NCBI RefSeq assembly: GCF_014698795.1
Contig: NZ_JACJTR010000038.1
Coordinates: forward strand, 1-59,666
Length of the DNA: 59,666 nt
Direction of reading: 5' to 3'
From: Nostoc sp. FACHB-892
GTDB taxonomy: Bacteria; Cyanobacteriota; Cyanobacteriia; Cyanobacteriales; Nostocaceae
The position numbers were made by a program, and so were the translations under genes. The notes below the pieces were generated by a model. That model saw only the letters and a list, made by a program, of their open reading frames with translations. It had not been told where the DNA came from and searched no databases. Shown in pieces: positions 43,142-51,437 of the stretch (its first letter is position 1; each line of letters begins with the position of its first letter).

Positions 43142-43417
43142 ATGACATTAACTTTGGACAACCGCTCTCAAAGCAAAGAATCTTCCTTAACTCAAGCATT
43201 GCGACTCCTTCAACAGTTAAACTCCAGAATTCTGGAGTTAGAGCAGCAGCATCAAGATTATGTGCATCAGCAACAGAATCTGATTGGTGCGATTGCTGAA
43301 ATCTGTGTTTCTCCAATCCAAGAAATAGAAGCGCTGCGGATTCTCATATATCGGGGAGAGTCGGAGTGTCGGCGGTATTTACGCTCGGTGCTGGTGAAGC
43401 GAAAGAAGGATTTATAA
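43142..43417 (+). CDS. coiled-coil protein, 91 aa
   Basis: LTQALRLLQQLNSRILELEQ then QHQDYVHQQQNLIGAIAEIC is a coiled coil; the C-terminus is basic (RRYLRSVLVKRKKDL). The ATG has AAGGAGCAA upstream. No function can be assigned. Confidence 0.55.
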   Translation: MTLTLDNRSQSKESSLTQALRLLQQLNSRILELEQQHQDYVHQQQNLIGAIAEICVSPIQEIEALRILIYRGESECRRYLRSVLVKRKKDL

Positions 43418-43445
43418 CCTCTATCAGGGAAAGGCATTCTAAATT

Positions 43446-43661
43446 ATGGAACGGAATCAAGGACAAGTAATTGCTGTAAGTCTCATGGGCACATTAGCGG
43501 CCATATCTATCGGATATTTAGGAGTGCAAATTTTTGGCAGATATACAATGTACATGATTGCTACAGGAATGTTTGGGCTGGGTACTGGAGGAGCTATTGG
43601 TCAGGTTTTAGTGGAGAAAAGGCAGCAGCCAGTAGTACAAACACAGTCAAAACAAAGATAG
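43446..43661 (+). CDS. small membrane protein, 71 aa
   Basis: Two predicted helices (VIAVSLMGTLAAISIGYLGV; YMIATGMFGLGTGGAIGQVL) and a short basic tail. It resembles the 42786 protein in arrangement (first helix, GRYTMYMIA versus GKNIMYAIG), so the two may be paralogues. Confidence 0.55.
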   Translation: MERNQGQVIAVSLMGTLAAISIGYLGVQIFGRYTMYMIATGMFGLGTGGAIGQVLVEKRQQPVVQTQSKQR

Positions 43662-43671
43662 GAACAATCGC

Positions 43672-43983
43672 ATGGAAACTTCAAAAGTTGTTACTATTCC
43701 CAATCATTGGACATCACCAAAATACTCGTTAGGGCAAAGAACCAAACAGGGGATGATCGTAGGAGTTCAGTATTGTCTATTTGAAAACTTGGTGGTTCCT
43801 GAACGAGACGGTTTATGGCGATATGCGGTATTAGTTAGCACCGAAGATGAACAGGTCGAATATATTTCCGAATCTGGGGTTCAATTACCACCTGCTCAAG
43901 AGTTGCGTTTGGAGATAGAAGGCGAGATTAACTTTTACCAGCGCAAGATTGAGAACCTGACACAGCAGTTAGAGATGATGTGA
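43672..43983 (+). CDS. hypothetical protein, 103 aa
   Basis: The N-terminal beta-rich domain (YSLGQRTKQGMIVGVQYCLF, WRYAVLVSTEDEQVEYISES) resembles a small SH3-like fold. The C-terminal helix (LEIEGEINFYQRKIENLTQQ) is a coiled coil. It is the last gene of the rightward run, convergent with the methyltransferase. Confidence 0.55.
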   Translation: METSKVVTIPNHWTSPKYSLGQRTKQGMIVGVQYCLFENLVVPERDGLWRYAVLVSTEDEQVEYISESGVQLPPAQELRLEIEGEINFYQRKIENLTQQLEMM

Positions 43984-44159
43984 AAAATACAAGCCGTACC
44001 GAGAGCCGCAAGTTGTTAAATCACTAAACAGTTGATCCTTGATGTCAATACTGCTCGGTTTTTGCATTTTGAACTCAGAATTTGGTTTTGGGAAAAGATT
44101 AAAGGGTAAAGGTTTTTTCTTCCCCTTTTCCCAAAACCCGACAAGTATTGCCTTTGATG

Positions 44160-44972
44160 TTATGTTTCTAGCTTCCGGCCAACCATATACCACAAACCTA
44201 CGGCATAGCGAATGTAATTGAGTTCTGTAAAACCTGCTTTGGCGAACTCGTATTCGAAGTTAAAATGGATAAAGTCATCTAACCACGGTTCTTGAAAAGA
44301 AGCGTTCAGGGCGTATTCACCACGATAGGTGTCAGCGTATAGTACCCAACCTCCGGGTTTGGTGATCCGGTACATCTCTTTCAGAATCTTGGGTATCCAT
44401 TCTTTAGGTGTCTCGTGCAAGAGTAGTGACGATGTAACAAGAGCGAAGGAGTTGTCAGGGTAGCCTGTGTCACGGGCATCCACCTGCTCAAACAAAGCTC
44501 GTTCACTAAATCCAACCTTATTAAACTTGTGCTTACTGATCACCAGCATATAAGGCGAAACATCAGTAATCCGAAAAGTGGACTGTGGAAACCGCCGTGC
44601 CAAGGCCAACGCTCCATCACCCGTACCTGCACCAAGCTCTAGCACCGTCTCAAGAGAAGTGTCTTCAGGAATTAGCTCGGCCATTTTCTCGCGCAACTGC
44701 TGGCAACTAACATTATGGCTGAGGGGAATAATCGCATCCATAGCAGCATCCCAGGCTAAACACGATTGAGGGTTGGTGTAGGCATCAGTTACACCATGAA
44801 TGTCAGCGTGGATGTAGTCAGGGTAATATTCATGGTCAGTATGGTAGCCTTTGAGTTCCTCTACCCAATTAATTGAGGCATATTCCTGCATTACTAAGGG
44901 CATCGCTGCATTAATACGTCGAATCACTTCGGTTCGATACACTTGTTTGTCTTGTGCGTTCCATCTCGGCAT
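44160..44972 (-). CDS. class I SAM-dependent methyltransferase
   Basis: A 270-residue protein. The SAM-binding motif I is VLELGAGTGDGALALARRF, followed by ITDVSP (motif II acidic residue), VDARDTGYPDNSFALVTSS and ITKPGGWVLYADTYRGE. The N-terminal ~100 residues are helical and may form the substrate pocket. MPRWNAQ at 44972 is chosen because of TAGGAGATG upstream; an ATG 15 codons earlier lacks a site. The substrate is unknown. It is convergent with the small-gene operon and stands alone, so it may not belong to the mobile-element functions. Confidence 0.85.
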   Translation of the reverse strand: MPRWNAQDKQVYRTEVIRRINAAMPLVMQEYASINWVEELKGYHTDHEYYPDYIHADIHGVTDAYTNPQSCLAWDAAMDAIIPLSHNVSCQQLREKMAELIPEDTSLETVLELGAGTGDGALALARRFPQSTFRITDVSPYMLVISKHKFNKVGFSERALFEQVDARDTGYPDNSFALVTSSLLLHETPKEWIPKILKEMYRITKPGGWVLYADTYRGEYALNASFQEPWLDDFIHFNFEYEFAKAGFTELNYIRYAVGLWYMVGRKLET

Positions 44973-45545
44973 AAATAAACATCTCCTACTTACAATCTTT
45001 GCTGGCGTTTCTCTCATTTAACTTAACGGTATACACACAAGTCGAGTTGGGAATCAAATGGATCCAAAACAACGGAAAGTTATTGAATAGAATACATGCG
45101 TTAGTCGTCAGAATCACCGCATGAATTAGACCTGTCTGACTGGTGGATGAATAACCAGTCCTTAATTAAAAAAAGCTCCGCTCCAAAAGCCCGTTTTTTC
45201 AAAATCTGACCAAGTGTGCCGCTTTGAGTTGTGACATCTCTACTCTTTACCCAAACTGGATTTGAGGCATTTTTAACCACTCAAAAATTAAGTTGAAAAA
45301 GGAAAGCGGCACGGAAAGCGGCCAAAAAAGGGATAAAAATCGCTCTAATACTTGCAGAAAGGGAGTTTTAGAAAATGGTGGCTGTGACACTAGAAATACA
45401 AGGGTTTCAGGAAAAGCGGCCCGATGTCACAACGAAAGAATAAGGGTTTTGGGCATTTTAAAATGTCACGGCACACCTGATTTGCGACATCTGAAAAAAG
45501 AAAATAAAAAAGGGGCAACATTCGCCCCGAAGGTATTTTTTGAAT
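44973..45545. other. gene-free region with repeated GTGACATC and AAAGCGGC words
   Basis: No convincing gene: a possible 102-codon frame is compositionally odd. GTTGTGACATC (about 45229) and GATGTCACAAC (about 45423) are exact inverted copies, with further TGTGACAC and ATGTCACGG nearby. AAAGCGGCA or AAAGCGGCC occurs about three times. This pattern of repeated and inverted short sites could be a plasmid replication or control region for the gene pair to its right. Confidence 0.4.
45503..45528 (-). terminator. intrinsic terminator of the 45546-46327 unit
   Basis: On the - strand GGGGCGAATGTTGCCCC is followed by TTTTTT, immediately after the stop codon region of the leftward gene pair. The other strand also has a weaker T-run, so it may act both ways. 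Confidence 0.85.
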
Positions 45546-45995
45546 TCAAGCCGCAGCCCATCGTATCCATTGCTCAACTTCTGGGCGACTTAAATGTTTA
45601 GAAGAAGAGAAAGTAACTTGCTGCTTTCGTGCCCAACGGTAAAGTGTTCGTACCGTCACCTGTTTACCTGTGACTCTAAGAATGATTTCTGGTAAGTCCT
45701 TTCCAACTGCATTGGTGTAACAAGCGTTATAAATTGCTTCAGCTAGATGCAATTCGGCAAATGGATTTCCTGAGAGTTTAAACTTAATTTGAAACAGGGT
45801 GAATTTTTTATTCGGCTCTAACTTCTTCATGTAAGCCAAAGTCAATAGCCACATAGCTTGTTCCTTTTCCACTTCCCTAGCGTACTGTAGAACTTGGCAC
45901 AATCTTAACCATTTGCGCCAAGTACGTTCTGCTATGGGATGGCAATAGACTTGCTCACAAGATGTTTTTAGCCAGTCTAAAGGATATTTTTCCAT
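45546..45995 (-). CDS. hypothetical protein with C-terminal HTH, 149 aa
   Basis: The N-terminal helical region (PLDWLKTSCEQVYCHPIAER, WLLTLAYMKKLEPNKKF) is followed by VTGKQVTVRTLYRWARKQQV, a MerR-like helix-turn-helix, and a tail (SRPEVEQWIRWAAA). It is 11 bases downstream of the next listed gene and ends at a strong terminator. It is probably a DNA-binding regulator or replication accessory protein. Family not recognised. Confidence 0.6.
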   Translation of the reverse strand: MEKYPLDWLKTSCEQVYCHPIAERTWRKWLRLCQVLQYAREVEKEQAMWLLTLAYMKKLEPNKKFTLFQIKFKLSGNPFAELHLAEAIYNACYTNAVGKDLPEIILRVTGKQVTVRTLYRWARKQQVTFSSSKHLSRPEVEQWIRWAAA

Positions 45996-46006
45996 AGCCT
46001 TTTAGT

Positions 46007-46327
46007 TTATTCCTCCGTAGGTATTACTGATTCGTCTACTAAAAATGTTTCCCAATCCACCGTTTCGATATCGAACACGTCTTTCAAGCCGTTGTTTTTG
46101 AGTATGTCTGCAACTAGTTCACTAACCGTAGAGTGATTGATAGCCGCTTCTTGCTTTAAGTCCTGACAAACTTCTCGCCAATTCCCATTGCTGGAAACCC
46201 GATCAATCAAAATTGCTTCTGCCATACGAGTTTTGCTTACTCCTCTGGTATGTCCCCATAGAATCAGGCGTATCTCTTTAACTAAGGGAAGGTTAACGGA
46301 AAATCTTCGGTCGCGTTTATCTGCCAT
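46007..46327 (-). CDS. hypothetical protein, 106 aa
   Basis: A soluble protein (RFSVNLPLVKEIRLILWGHT, RGVSKTRMAEAILIDRVSSN) whose N-terminus could be a ribbon-helix-helix-like element. The tail is acidic (DIETVDWETFLVDESVIPTE). First gene of the leftward pair, divergent from the operon starting at 46450. Confidence 0.55.
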   Translation of the reverse strand: MADKRDRRFSVNLPLVKEIRLILWGHTRGVSKTRMAEAILIDRVSSNGNWREVCQDLKQEAAINHSTVSELVADILKNNGLKDVFDIETVDWETFLVDESVIPTEE

Positions 46328-46449
46328 GTTTATGATGCCAATTAGATTCCATAATTATACTTTTTAGCGTCCTATTTCCTAATTTTAATGCTATATCAAA
46401 TAAATGGATGCTAAAATAACACCATTACTTGCATAAATGGAAGCATTTT

Positions 46450-46959
46450 ATGGAAAAAATTAAACAATTCCTTCAACCCTACAATATAGAAGCCACTGAG
46501 TCAGAAATCGCTAACCTCTGTGCCCAAGTTGACGCTGACATTAATCAATTGACCGATCAACAAGCCCAAGCGATCGCTATTCAGATTCTTGAGCAAAGGC
46601 AAGCAACCGGGAAATTAGCCACTAATGGCAAGTCCAAAAATGGCAACGGTAAACTCGGTAAAAACTCCCCACGTCGTAAATCCACTCCTCCATTGCAAGG
46701 AGCGATCGCTCATGCATCCCAGGTTTCAAACCAAGAAATTCAATCTCTGGAGGATGTTCTAACTCAAGGGATTGACGCTTATACAAGTGATAAAGCCGAC
46801 CAATTGTTATCAACGATTCGCAATGCTCCCAAGGACGTGGTGAGTAAGTTTGTCTCTAAGGCGATGGAGGAAGAAGCTGACGTAGATTCCTTTCGTGCAA
46901 TCGGTAACGAACTCGTTGCGGGTATTTTCGGCGCTAACTCAAAGGATGCAGCCGAGTAA
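46450..46959 (+). CDS. hypothetical protein, 169 aa
   Basis: An N-terminal helical domain (MEKIKQFLQPYNIEATESEI), a basic linker (SKNGNGKLGKNSPRRKSTPP) and a C-terminal helical region (LTQGIDAYTSDKADQLLSTI, VVSKFVSKAMEEEADVDSF). It starts the second rightward operon, which ends with the P-loop ATPase. Possibly a cargo or adaptor protein of that system; family not recognised. Confidence 0.6.
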   Translation: MEKIKQFLQPYNIEATESEIANLCAQVDADINQLTDQQAQAIAIQILEQRQATGKLATNGKSKNGNGKLGKNSPRRKSTPPLQGAIAHASQVSNQEIQSLEDVLTQGIDAYTSDKADQLLSTIRNAPKDVVSKFVSKAMEEEADVDSFRAIGNELVAGIFGANSKDAAE

Positions 46960-47158
46960 ATTAATTGGATTAGCAGCAGTACTGAATCTGCTGCTATTAA
47001 CTCTTGTATTGGGCGTGGCAATCTATGGAGCAACAACAAGAAACTCGTCACAGACCATTGAATATTCACCTGAAGAAGGACGGCGAGTTGAATCTGTCGG
47101 GAGTGACATTAAAAAACCTGACACCAGAGGAATTCCTAATCGTCCAACAACTTATTGA
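46946..47158 (+). CDS. possible small membrane protein, 70 aa, overlapping its neighbours
   Basis: MQPSKLIGLAAVLNLLLLTL then VLGVAIYGATTRN is a good signal anchor, but the remainder overlaps the 47025-47345 gene in another frame. The ATG lies inside the end of the previous gene with little room for a ribosome site. It is either a real overlapping gene or a short peptide whose tail is chance sequence. Confidence 0.35.
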   Translation: MQPSKLIGLAAVLNLLLLTLVLGVAIYGATTRNSSQTIEYSPEEGRRVESVGSDIKKPDTRGIPNRPTTY

Positions 47159-47345
47159 TGAGTCGAGAGTGCGATCAAACAACGCCAACAGAGTTGAAGA
47201 ACTAATGCAGCGAGGTTTGATGGCTCAAGGGGTGATTGCAACCTTCGCTATTTTGATGTTCTCGTTCATCAGCATCTACGGTATTTCTCGTTACATCGGT
47301 CAACAAGTTCAACAAATTCAGGAGACGTATAGCAATGTTAGGTAA
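47025..47345 (+). CDS. small membrane protein, 106 aa
   Basis: A soluble N-terminus (RPLNIHLKKDGELNLSGVTL, TPEEFLIVQQLIDESRVRSN) followed by one C-terminal transmembrane helix (VIATFAILMFSFISIYGISR) and a coiled tail. It overlaps the next gene's start by 11 bases. Part of the ATPase operon; family unknown. Confidence 0.55.
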   Translation: MEQQQETRHRPLNIHLKKDGELNLSGVTLKNLTPEEFLIVQQLIDESRVRSNNANRVEELMQRGLMAQGVIATFAILMFSFISIYGISRYIGQQVQQIQETYSNVR

Positions 47346-47775
47346 ATGGCTTCCTGGTCTATTCGGTAGCAAAAATGATGGTGTAGTTTCAACAGATTTG
47401 AGAGTGGGAGATGCTACTCAAATTGAAGGAAATTTACCTTCATCAATCCGCGATCGCTACACGTTACCTGCTTACACTACAGCAAAGCAGGTTCTAGATG
47501 AAGCAGAAGTGGCTGGTACTCTAAAAGCACAGAAGTGGTTGCACACAAAGTTTTCCCGGCACAAGCTCAAGCAGTTGCAATCCTTGGCAGAGATGTATAA
47601 AAACCAATTGGCATATTCTCAAGAAGCTATGAAGGTTGAGGAGGATTTGCAGCGAACCAGAGGATTACATGGGGAGGCGGTAATTCGTCATGCTTTCGGT
47701 TCCCAGGAACAACAACGCCAGTTGGGGGGATACGAAAAAGCATTTGATGAAGTGGGTGACTCATTCAGATTCTAG
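47335..47775 (+). CDS. hypothetical protein, 146 aa
   Basis: YTLPAYTTAKQVLDEAEVAG then helical EAMKVEEDLQRTRGLHGEAV. Soluble. Translationally coupled to the gene before it and three bases from the next. Confidence 0.55.
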   Translation: MLGKWLPGLFGSKNDGVVSTDLRVGDATQIEGNLPSSIRDRYTLPAYTTAKQVLDEAEVAGTLKAQKWLHTKFSRHKLKQLQSLAEMYKNQLAYSQEAMKVEEDLQRTRGLHGEAVIRHAFGSQEQQRQLGGYEKAFDEVGDSFRF

Positions 47776-47778
47776 ATT

Positions 47779-48069
47779 ATGCAAAGTATCAAGCTCTCTC
47801 ATATAGGATATGCAGTGTGTGGGGTTGGCTTCTCTATGTTTATGGGTTATTTATCCGTTGCCAGCCCCGTTAGTCGATACATTCTTTGGTTTATTGGCAT
47901 AATCTCCATCTGCTGCATATTTCTAGGGTTATTCAACTTTGGCGGATTAGTTGTTAAAGGTTTTGGTTTCAACCGCAAAACTTTCACCATTGGGTTAATG
48001 CCTGGGGTGATATTTCTGTTTGTCTTCTTGACTTTAGTTGCAGCCGGTGTTGCGTTGGGGGTGAGGTAA
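47779..48069 (+). CDS. small membrane protein, 96 aa
   Basis: Three predicted transmembrane helices (IGYAVCGVGFSMFMGYLSVA; ILWFIGIISICCIFLGLF; LMPGVIFLFVFLTLVAAGVA). It lies directly before the ATPase gene (four-base gap), so it may anchor or partner the ATPase. Confidence 0.6.
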   Translation: MQSIKLSHIGYAVCGVGFSMFMGYLSVASPVSRYILWFIGIISICCIFLGLFNFGGLVVKGFGFNRKTFTIGLMPGVIFLFVFLTLVAAGVALGVR

Positions 48070-48073
48070 GTTT

Positions 48074-49615
48074 ATGCCATTTGAACTAGAACGACTAACT
48101 GCCAGTGGGGTGATTCATGCAGAACGGACTATCTTATGTTCTTTAGGAGCGAGTGCAGTAATGTGTCTATCTGCTCCTTTTTTCTTAAATACTGACCGAA
48201 TAACAACCGGGATGCTACTTGGTGCTGGGACGCTCAGTGCTGGACTGTTTGGGGTATCTGCTCAAATCAGCGAAAGCAAGGAAAAGGTGTACAAGTCTTT
48301 GCAAGAAGCTGACCTCAAATCACTTAAGCAACACTTGCAGGGGCAAGCGGCTTATGATTATGTCACCACTGCAATCGATGCCAAGCGCCAAGTTGCTGAC
48401 TATGTGAATCGTCTCCCCGTTAATGAAAGACCCCGGTGGATTGCTGAATATCAGTTGCAAGGTTTGGTGACACTTCCCGAACCACCAGCACAGCAATCAC
48501 CCTCACCGACTGGTATTCCCAATCCTGATATTGCCGACATTGATGAAGAGTCGGTTCAGTCGGTGATTAATCCGGGTTCCATGAAGGTTTTACAAGCGAT
48601 TGCTGCTAATTATCCTGACTACATCAGAATTGATGGTGCTTGGTTAGATGAACTGTGTGATGCTGCATCACATCAAGACATGACCCTTCGCAGTAACCAC
48701 CATTTTTACCTGTCTGGCGGCACCCAGTCTGGTAAATCAACTTTAGCAGGGGTGATTATCAACAAAATTGCTGCAAAATCTCAAAGTCCAGCAATTGTCA
48801 TCGGCAGCGATCCAAAAGATGATGTCACCAGATGGCTGTGCAAGTTTAGCCGTAAGTTTGATGGGATGAAAGAATTAAGAAATTGGATTACCTTTGCCAC
48901 AGACCAAATTGACAAGCAGAAAGCAAGAGTATCAATTGTTGGTGGTGAATGTCAGGGTGTCCCGGAATTATTTCTTGCCCAAGACGAGGTGGACTCTGTA
49001 TTTGGTGGTGGTAAGGGACTTCCAGGAATGGTTGATGCTGATACTGCCAAGGACTTGCAAGGTTTTTGGAACTATATCATCAAATTCACCGCCGGACTTA
49101 AAGGACATGGGGTCTTTATGGGGCAATCCCCACTGTCTGGGGAAACCGGATTTAGTCGCCCATCTTTAAAAAACGTGTGCTTTATTGCTATGGGGCAGAC
49201 ATCAAATTATATTCTTGACCATCCCCAGGATTTTGTAAATGTGAAAAAGGAGATTCTTGAAATCTTGCGGCAGGCTTGCGAAATGTTGGATAAAGCCGGA
49301 GTTCGATATGCCCTAGCGATTCCCACTCGGTCTAATCCCTTTGTTGCCCTAATCCCGGAATTTGATATCAAAGGTCTGGAACAAAAACAAGATTCCAAAC
49401 CGAATGGTGACACTGTTAATAGTTCTAAAAATAATCAGCAATCCTCACAACAGCAGATTGACTGGTATGAAGAAATTAGAAAATGGGCAACAGAATTAGG
49501 AAGAAGACCGCATTTTCAGGAAATTAAACAGAAGTGGCACGAATTAACGGGGCAAGAGTTAAACGAAAAAGGCGTTACCCTACTGCTGGAAAATCTCGGC
49601 TACCCAGACAATTAA
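48074..49615 (+). CDS. membrane-anchored P-loop ATPase (HerA/FtsK/VirB4-like)
   Basis: A 513-residue protein with two N-terminal hydrophobic segments (TILCSLGASAVMCLSAPFFL; GMLLGAGTLSAGLFGV), then a P-loop ATPase domain. Walker A is FYLSGGTQSGKSTLAGV (about residue 215), with SPAIVIGSDPKDD next and a Walker B-like LFLAQDEVDSVFGG (about residue 300). KGHGVFMGQSPLSGETGF is typical of DNA-pumping ATPases. The last ~70 residues (EEIRKWATELGRRPHFQEIK) may be a winged helix. Likely a DNA transfer or segregation motor of the element. Not a canonical conjugation protein that I can name. Confidence 0.75.
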   Translation: MPFELERLTASGVIHAERTILCSLGASAVMCLSAPFFLNTDRITTGMLLGAGTLSAGLFGVSAQISESKEKVYKSLQEADLKSLKQHLQGQAAYDYVTTAIDAKRQVADYVNRLPVNERPRWIAEYQLQGLVTLPEPPAQQSPSPTGIPNPDIADIDEESVQSVINPGSMKVLQAIAANYPDYIRIDGAWLDELCDAASHQDMTLRSNHHFYLSGGTQSGKSTLAGVIINKIAAKSQSPAIVIGSDPKDDVTRWLCKFSRKFDGMKELRNWITFATDQIDKQKARVSIVGGECQGVPELFLAQDEVDSVFGGGKGLPGMVDADTAKDLQGFWNYIIKFTAGLKGHGVFMGQSPLSGETGFSRPSLKNVCFIAMGQTSNYILDHPQDFVNVKKEILEILRQACEMLDKAGVRYALAIPTRSNPFVALIPEFDIKGLEQKQDSKPNGDTVNSSKNNQQSSQQQIDWYEEIRKWATELGRRPHFQEIKQKWHELTGQELNEKGVTLLLENLGYPDN

Positions 49616-49932
49616 ACTGGAATGCTCGATATGGCAATCCCAAAGAGTACAGAAAACAAGTAGCGATCGCTCACCGAAAAACTCACAATTATTGTGTAGT
49701 CTGTCTGACTAAGAAAAGTGAAGAAATCCATCACGCTTACTATGGAAATGACGTTATTGGAGTATCAACATTTCCTACGTGTATCTCTTGCCATGATGAA
49801 ATTTGTCATAGTCAGCTTAATTGGATAAAAAGCCGTACTAACCCAGTTTGGGGCAATCGTAATACTGACGAATTTATTACGAGATTAAGGTTGGGATACC
49901 AATTACTTTATGGAGGAATTAAACGTGTCTAA
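49534..49932 (+). CDS. HNH/zinc-finger nuclease-like protein
   Basis: Cys pairs in YCVVCLTKKSEEIHHAYYGN and TCISCHDEICHSQ form a zinc-binding HNH-like site; the EIHH pair is a candidate catalytic His. The listed GTG start (49534) overlaps the ATPase gene by 82 bases. Residues ahead of LPRQLNWNARYGN are basic and may not be translated, so the true start could be internal. Possibly a nicking or homing-type nuclease of the element. Confidence 0.6.
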   Translation: MARINGARVKRKRRYPTAGKSRLPRQLNWNARYGNPKEYRKQVAIAHRKTHNYCVVCLTKKSEEIHHAYYGNDVIGVSTFPTCISCHDEICHSQLNWIKSRTNPVWGNRNTDEFITRLRLGYQLLYGGIKRV

Positions 49933-49995
49933 TTAGTTGGGCGGTATGATTAATTTTCCTAAAAATGAAGTTAAGTTAATTGGAGAAGAATTCTC

Positions 49996-50295
49996 ATGTA
50001 TAACGACGAATACGATAATTTGAGTTTTGAAGAACAATTACACCGGACTGAATCCCTTATCAGACAGCGGCACAATCAGCAGATGTTCTTGCGGCGAAAT
50101 GCCCAATTGTTGCAGCAGGAGTTAAGCTTTGAGGCTGAATTGTTAGAAGACAATCCAGAATTAGCCCAGGTGATCCATTCTCTTAATATGCAGGAGATTC
50201 AGAATAATCAGCGAGGGCTAGAGAATGTTTTAGGTTCACAAGAATCAGCGTCAAAAGAGCAAAGTGCTTGGAGTAAGTTTTTTCCGGGATTGTAA
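49996..50295 (+). CDS. coiled-coil protein, 99 aa
   Basis: LSFEEQLHRTESLIRQRHNQ then QMFLRRNAQLLQQELSFEAE is strongly helical and likely a coiled coil. GGAGAAGAATTC precedes the ATG. Last clear gene of the 46.4-50.3 kb operon. Family unknown. Confidence 0.55.
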   Translation: MYNDEYDNLSFEEQLHRTESLIRQRHNQQMFLRRNAQLLQQELSFEAELLEDNPELAQVIHSLNMQEIQNNQRGLENVLGSQESASKEQSAWSKFFPGL

Positions 50296-50496
50296 GGTAA
50301 TTATGGTGTGGACTAAATCAATTTCCTTAGATGTTGCCAACAAGCTTTTTGACGTAATTGGAGTTTATTTTTAGCAAAATGAATTAGAAGATGGTTATCT
50401 TACCAAGTATAAATATAAGACCATAATCAGACCAATTTTAACTGCTTACTGCATAGCTATGCAATTTATTACGGGGGTGTTAAGCAATACTTACCT

Positions 50497-50799
50497 ATGC
50501 CATGTCTGAAAAACTTCTCTGGTTATGACCGCGATACCAAACAGTTTCTTAATTCTGCACTTAGCGATCAACATTCTTCTCACGCCAAAGCTAATTCTTC
50601 TAGTAGTATATCACTTATGCAAGCTCAACAGATGTTGTCACTGCAAAAGAAAATAAAAGCTAATTCAATTGATGAGTTTATCTAAAGCGAATTGAAATTA
50701 GACGGAGTTCGACCAGAGCTAATCCGTTTGGGAATTGAAAAATTACTCCAAAATTCTTCAATTAAATATAAGTTCAATGCCTGGAATAATCACAACTGA
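50497..50799 (+). pseudogene. interrupted 100-codon gene, paralogue of 51258-51437
   Basis: The 62-codon frame ends IKANSIDEFI-TAA, but the same frame continues SELKLDGVRPELIRLGIEKL ... KYKFNAWNNHN-stop. The paralogue downstream reads NPIDEFIQTELKLDGIQADL, with CAA (Gln) where this copy has TAA. A single C-to-T change therefore explains the stop. Family unknown. It shows no membrane segment. Confidence 0.7.
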
Positions 50800-50849
50800 G
50801 AATTTACATCAGGAGAAAAATATCCAACCGAGGGTTTCATCAGAAAATT

Positions 50850-51104
50850 TCAAGCCGTTTTGATAATAACCCATTTCGACTTTTTGATATTGTTTAGATA
50901 TTTGTCAGCGTAGCGGAAAGCTGCTGTCTTATCGTATTTTGCTATATTCAGTGCTTGTAACAATACAGATAAAGGAATTGCTACCTGTGTAAGCTTTTCG
51001 GCTAATATTACTGACTCTTCTTCTGTTGCTGCTACTGCCGCTTCTAATGGTTCAAAATCTATTTGCTTATTTCTACGGTTATCTAACATTGTAGTATCAG
51101 CCAT
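50850..51104 (-). CDS. hypothetical protein, 84 aa
   Basis: Acidic helical N-terminus (FEPLEAAVAATEEESVILAE) and basic end (YADKYLNNIKKSKWVIIKTA). AAGGTGG precedes the ATG. Located between the two related pseudogenes on the opposite strand, where it could be part of the same duplicated module. Family unknown. Confidence 0.55.
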   Translation of the reverse strand: MADTTMLDNRRNKQIDFEPLEAAVAATEEESVILAEKLTQVAIPLSVLLQALNIAKYDKTAAFRYADKYLNNIKKSKWVIIKTA

Positions 51105-51257
51105 AAATCCACCTTCAAAACTTGTATAATGCAGTTTTACTGAAAAGCAGCAGGAATGAATCCGTGTTTGTGCGGGACTTATTAATCAGCTAACTTCATG
51201 AATCCGCACAATTGCCGTAGCCAGCGCATCTTGTGTACAGTGACCAATTAAATTACA

Positions 51258-51437
51258 TTGAGACAAATTCGTGTATTAGCTCTTTGGCAGAAAACTACAG
51301 CCAATCCAATTGATGAATTTATTCAAACTGAGTTGAAATTAGACGGCATCCAAGCAGATTTAATTCGCTTGGGAATCGAAAAATTGCTTCACAAGTCTCC
51401 TGTCAAATATAAATTTCGTGATTGGGATAGCAATTAA
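51258..51437 (+). pseudogene. N-terminally truncated paralogue of 50497-50799
   Basis: Reads IRVLALWQKTTANPIDEFIQ then TELKLDGIQADLIRLGIEKL and KYKFRDWDSN-stop. The first ~40 residues of the related copy have no counterpart, and a stop lies just upstream, so only a TTG could start it. Probably decayed. Confidence 0.65.

Noticed and set aside
45293..45601. 102-codon frame on the + strand
   Set aside because: Composition is odd, it spans a terminator and the end of a leftward gene, and it has no family resemblance or ribosome site.
50304..50375. 23-codon frame after the coiled-coil gene
   Set aside because: Too short, no ribosome site and no similarity to support it.
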